DNA of 64,000 bases from Halodesulfurarchaeum formicicum (GTDB lineage: Archaea; Halobacteriota; Halobacteria; Halobacteriales; Halobacteriaceae), in contig NZ_CP016804.1 of assembly GCF_001886955.1 (NCBI RefSeq), forward strand, positions 1-64,000, read 5' to 3'. This document shows positions 61,207 through 64,000 of the stretch, piece by piece; position 1 is the stretch's first letter; each line of letters starts with the position of its first letter. A program made the position numbers and the translations under genes. Below the pieces are notes generated by a model that made no database searches, was not told where the DNA came from, and worked only from the letters and a program-made list of their open reading frames with translations.

Positions 61207-62645
61207 TTCAGTTGTGCGCCGATCCGCCCGTCGAGGGCGCTGACGAACGTCTCTTCTGCTCCCTCGGGTATCGTCGCGCCGGCAGCCATCGCGTGACCAC
61301 CGCCCTCGCCGCCGACGGTTGCAGCGGCTTCGCGCAAGGCCGTCCCGAGATTCAACCCTCGGTCGCCGAGTCGACCGTTCGCCCTGGCGGAGACCTTGAC
61401 GCCGCCGTCGGGCTTGTTCGCGAAGGCGACGATGGGCGTGTGCCGGTCGATGTCGCCCTCGCCCAGGGCCATCCCGGCCACGATGCCGACGATCGTCGCC
61501 CGGATCTGCTCGCCGGCGTGGACCCACTGGAGGTGTTCTGCCTCGGTCGTGCCAGTCTCAGCGAGGTACTCGATCCCCGCGGAGATGTTCCGTCGGTGGT
61601 TCTTGAGAAGCGTTTCGGCCCGATCGAGTGCACCATCCCGATCCCCCCGGCAGACGGCCAGCCCGATCTCGCTTTCCTCGTAGCGGGCCGTCGCGTTCAG
61701 CAGCGTGGCAAACTCGCTTGCGTCCCGGAGTTGCGTTCCCGGCTCCTCCCGGGGCAGGATGTAACTGGTCCCGACCAGCGCATCGATTCGCTCCGCGGGC
61801 ACGCCGCGTTCGATAGCCCGCGTGAGCAGCGCACTCGCGACCTGGGTCCGTTTCTCAGGCCCGAGATCCGCCCAGGTCGGCCAGCCCGCCTCGGTTCGTA
61901 ACTCCACGTCCAGGGCCTCCAGAAATCTAATCGCGCCCTGCCGGTTTCCAGTGATTCCGGGGATTCGAACGTCCGTGGTGTACTCCAGCAGTTTGGGCAG
62001 CGGGCGGGTCTGCGTGCCGTAGATCGCGAGGTCGGTCCCACTCTCGATGACGCCGACAGCCTCCCCGTCGGCAGCGACGGCGGCGTTTGCCCCCACGAGT
62101 TCGCCGTCGACGGTCTGGCGGTCCCCGACGGCTCCCACGACGGCCAGTGCCGCCAGCTCGCGTGGGTCCGGCTCGTCGACTCCAGCCCGATCCAGGACGG
62201 TTCGGGCGAGGACATACGCCGTCCCGGCCCCGGCGAGTTCCCGCCCTCCGTCGAGCCCGACACAGTGCGGGTTGAGATGGTGTTCGATCGACCCGTCTGC
62301 CGGCTCGTGGTGGTCGGCGACGACAGGCGTGAACGACCCCGTATCGGCGAGTTCGGCGAGTCGATCGAGTCCGCCGCTCCCCAGATCGGTGAACAGGACG
62401 GTCCCACCAGTCGTGGCCAGATCGTCGATCGCCGCCTCGTCGAGCCCGTGTTTGATCTCGACGTCGACAGCCAGCCCGGCCCGTTCGAGGGCCGTCGCAG
62501 CGATTGCCGCGCTCGTCAGGCCGTCGGCGTCGTCGTGAGAGACTACCCGGACTGACTCGGCCGCGAGCAGCCGATCGGCGGCGGCCACGGCCCGGTCGTG
62601 GAGTGCTGGGACCGGCGGATCCATCACCCGAGAGTGGGTCGGCAT
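61203..62645 (-). CDS. DHH-family phosphoesterase, RecJ-like
   Basis: A 480-residue protein with the DHH motifs of the archaeal RecJ-like exonucleases and GINS-associated nuclease group: VSHDDADGLTSAAIAA near 36, FTDLGSG near 85, VVADHHEP near 109, and the C-terminal DHHA1 loop GGEGGGHAMAAGA. It may be a single-strand DNA or RNA exonuclease working at the fork; some archaeal relatives bind GINS. A start at 62624 (MDPPVPALHDR) is equally possible. It converges with the HTH-10 paralog and lies upstream of nothing else on its strand except hemD. Confidence 0.85.
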   Translation of the reverse strand: MPTHSRVMDPPVPALHDRAVAAADRLLAAESVRVVSHDDADGLTSAAIAATALERAGLAVDVEIKHGLDEAAIDDLATTGGTVLFTDLGSGGLDRLAELADTGSFTPVVADHHEPADGSIEHHLNPHCVGLDGGRELAGAGTAYVLARTVLDRAGVDEPDPRELAALAVVGAVGDRQTVDGELVGANAAVAADGEAVGVIESGTDLAIYGTQTRPLPKLLEYTTDVRIPGITGNRQGAIRFLEALDVELRTEAGWPTWADLGPEKRTQVASALLTRAIERGVPAERIDALVGTSYILPREEPGTQLRDASEFATLLNATARYEESEIGLAVCRGDRDGALDRAETLLKNHRRNISAGIEYLAETGTTEAEHLQWVHAGEQIRATIVGIVAGMALGEGDIDRHTPIVAFANKPDGGVKVSARANGRLGDRGLNLGTALREAAATVGGEGGGHAMAAGATIPEGAEETFVSALDGRIGAQLN

Positions 62646-62660
62646 CCGGGATAAACGTGA

Positions 62661-63386
62661 TCAGTCGAGTTCGGCGACGACCGCCCGGGCCAGCGCCTCG
62701 AAGTCGGCGTCCGCCGGGACCACGTCCACGGAAAGATCCATTGACGCCGCCGTCTCGGCGGTTGGCGAGCCGATCGCGCCCACCGTCGCCTGGGCGAGTC
62801 CCGTCCGGACCTCGGCCTCGATCCCTCGTTCCGACGCGATGGCGAGGAAGTGCTCGACGGTCAACGAGGAGGTGAAAAGCGCGGCATCCAGCTCGCCAGC
62901 GGCAGCCAGTTCGACGGATTCGCCCGCGTCGTCTGGCGTGGTCAGTTCGTAGAGGATGGTCTCGTGCACGTAGGCGCCGGCTTCGTTCAGCCCGTCGGTG
63001 AGGACGGCACTGCCGTGGTCGCTCCGGGCCACCTCGACGCGTTCGCCGGCGACCGAGTCCGCGAGGGCCCCAACGAGCCCGGCCGAGGTATAGGCGTCGG
63101 GGATCAGATCGACCTCGTACCCCGCGTCTTCGGCGGCCTCGGCGGTCGAGGGCCCGATCGCGACCAGCCGTGTCTCGCCGGGGGTCCATCCCGCGGCGAG
63201 TTCGACCCCGGTCTTGCTCGTGAGAATCGTGACGCTCGCGTCCGTGCGTGGGGTGGCCCCAGTCGGTCGGATTTCGAGCATCGGGTCCGGGACTGGCGTT
63301 ACGTCCAGGGATTCGAGCATCTCGATCGCCTGGGCCATCCGCTCGTCGTCCGGACGGAACACCGCCACGCGAGGTCGCTCGCTCAT
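62661..63386 (-). CDS. hemD: Uroporphyrinogen-III synthase
   Basis: This enzyme inverts the D ring and closes hydroxymethylbilane to uroporphyrinogen III, toward haem, sirohaem or cobamides. The 241-residue protein has the bilobed family pattern, with VAVFRPDDERMAQA at the start and the segments VTILTSKTGVELAAG, RLVAIGPSTAEA, ALFTSSLTVEHF and VGAIGSPTAETA. Sequence conservation in this family is low, but the fit and the neighbouring hemC make it secure. Its start overlaps the hemC stop by 4 nt. Confidence 0.92.
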   Translation of the reverse strand: MSERPRVAVFRPDDERMAQAIEMLESLDVTPVPDPMLEIRPTGATPRTDASVTILTSKTGVELAAGWTPGETRLVAIGPSTAEAAEDAGYEVDLIPDAYTSAGLVGALADSVAGERVEVARSDHGSAVLTDGLNEAGAYVHETILYELTTPDDAGESVELAAAGELDAALFTSSLTVEHFLAIASERGIEAEVRTGLAQATVGAIGSPTAETAASMDLSVDVVPADADFEALARAVVAELD

Positions 63387-64000
63387 TCGCGCTTCGCCTC
63401 CTGAATCAGGGTGTCGGCCCCGCGGTCGGCCAGATCGGCAGCGAACTCGCGGGCTGCCGCCGCGTATCGGTTCACCTCCAGCGCCCGCGTCTCGGCGATC
63501 GTCTCGCTCCCGTCGCGGCTGAGGACCTGTACCGTGGTCCTGACCACGTCGCCCTGCAGGGTCGCGTGGATGCCCAGCGGGGCGACACAGCCGGCGCCGA
63601 GTTCCTGCATGATTATCCGCTCGACCGTCGTGGCGATGCGGGCCGGCGCGTGGTCCAGCGCCTCGTGGATGGCCTCGGCGGCGGCCGAGCCGTCCTTTGC
63701 AGCGACCGCCAGCGCACCCTGTCCCGCGGCGGGGACGTGGGACTCCACGGGAAGATCGTGTGTCGGGACCGCATCGAGGAGGCCACTCCGGGAGAGCCCC
63801 GCTTTCGCGAGCACGATCCCGTCGTACTCGACCTCGACCTCCCGACCCAGGGCGGCCCGCTCGATCTCGGCCAGGGAGTCGAACCACTCCTCGACCGACA
63901 GTTCGTCCGGCGCGCTCACGTCCTCGTCTTCCTCGGCCGCCAGCCGCGCCTCGTGTTCGCTCTGCAGTGTGGGTGCGAGAACCTTCTCCAGTCGGGTGTC
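63383..64000 (-). CDS. hemC: Porphobilinogen deaminase (partial; N-terminus outside window)
   Basis: This enzyme links four porphobilinogens into hydroxymethylbilane. Only the last 205 codons lie here; the frame is open to the window edge, where it reads DTRLEKVLAP, the family segment just inside the catalytic domain. Thus the internal GTG near 63919 is not the start. The dipyrromethane cofactor-binding cysteine appears in ELGAGCVAPLG. A short acidic insertion (AAEEDEDVSAPDE) is typical of haloarchaea. hemD follows with a 4-nt overlap, so substrate passes between adjacent enzymes of one operon. Confidence 0.95.
   Translation of the reverse strand, partial: DTRLEKVLAPTLQSEHEARLAAEEDEDVSAPDELSVEEWFDSLAEIERAALGREVEVEYDGIVLAKAGLSRSGLLDAVPTHDLPVESHVPAAGQGALAVAAKDGSAAAEAIHEALDHAPARIATTVERIIMQELGAGCVAPLGIHATLQGDVVRTTVQVLSRDGSETIAETRALEVNRYAAAAREFAADLADRGADTLIQEAKRE

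Noticed and set aside
63383-63919. hemC starting at an internal GTG near 63919
   Set aside because: The frame stays open to the window edge and reads DTRLEKVLAP, a conserved internal hemC segment, so the true start is outside the window.

Overview
The window is chromosomal DNA from a haloarchaeon (class Halobacteria). It is GC-rich and tightly packed, and the predicted proteins are acidic. Many promoters look leaderless, with a TATA-like box 25 to 30 nt before the start codon. The gene content is archaeal: Orc1/Cdc6, both subunits of DNA polymerase D, Hel308, Hef, KEOPS Cgi121, PurO and haloarchaeal HTH-10 (Bat-type) regulators. The genus cannot be fixed by eye. Tryptophanase, a DsrE-family protein, a TauE-type exporter and Cys-motif regulators related to NarO fit a lineage with anaerobic or sulfur-related physiology, but that is inference.

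Layout. 0-2 kb: a replication-origin-like region (AT-rich stretch, inverted origin-recognition-box motifs) and orc1. 2-8.5 kb: an ArsR-like regulator with a small membrane partner, signal peptidase, PolD small subunit, aspartate kinase, a radical SAM protein carrying a 16-C homopolymer, and a split permease. 8.5-13.2 kb: lipoate ligase and lipoyl synthase, tryptophanase, a phosphoesterase, PurO and tRNA-Gln. 13.2-26.2 kb: a secreted Tat protein, then a transport and stress region with TauE, NhaC, an APC-Usp fusion, Lrp, DsrE, a coiled-coil membrane protein, two PiT-like transporters and several universal stress proteins. 26.2-34.4 kb: TrpB, an old yellow enzyme, thyA-folA, ferredoxin, a membrane spermidine-synthase-like protein, a class II HMG-CoA reductase and a two-CxxC disulfide oxidoreductase. 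34.5-44.6 kb: Cgi121-Hel308, an SSSCA1-like Zn protein with Usp, Hef, a dolichol-kinase-like protein, glycyl-tRNA synthetase and a CBS protein. 44.7-51.4 kb: a peptide-type ABC transporter. 51.5-56.2 kb: two small or short proteins and the PolD large subunit with a mini-intein. 56.3-64 kb: a BCCT transporter with an IclR regulator, two divergent HTH-10 regulators, a RecJ-like DHH protein, hemD and partial hemC.

How it fits together. Replication and repair genes (orc1, polB, polC, hel308, hef, RecJ-like) are concentrated near the putative origin. Several operons are marked by 4-nt ATGA or GTGA overlaps: thyA-folA, hel308-cgi121, hemC-hemD, glyS-CBS, Usp-PiT, the regulator-membrane pair at 2.4 kb, and the two ABC permeases.

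Most notable observations: ORB-like motifs 30 and 34 kb from orc1, including an exact 15-mer shared with the origin region; the C16 tract inside a gene; mirrored 25-bp elements around a 411-bp gene-free segment; an intein ending in Gly-Gln; an ABC ATPase with an extra domain of about 88 residues; and a divergent NarO-like pair in which one member has lost a motif cysteine. No CRISPR array, rRNA operon, IS element or prophage was seen.
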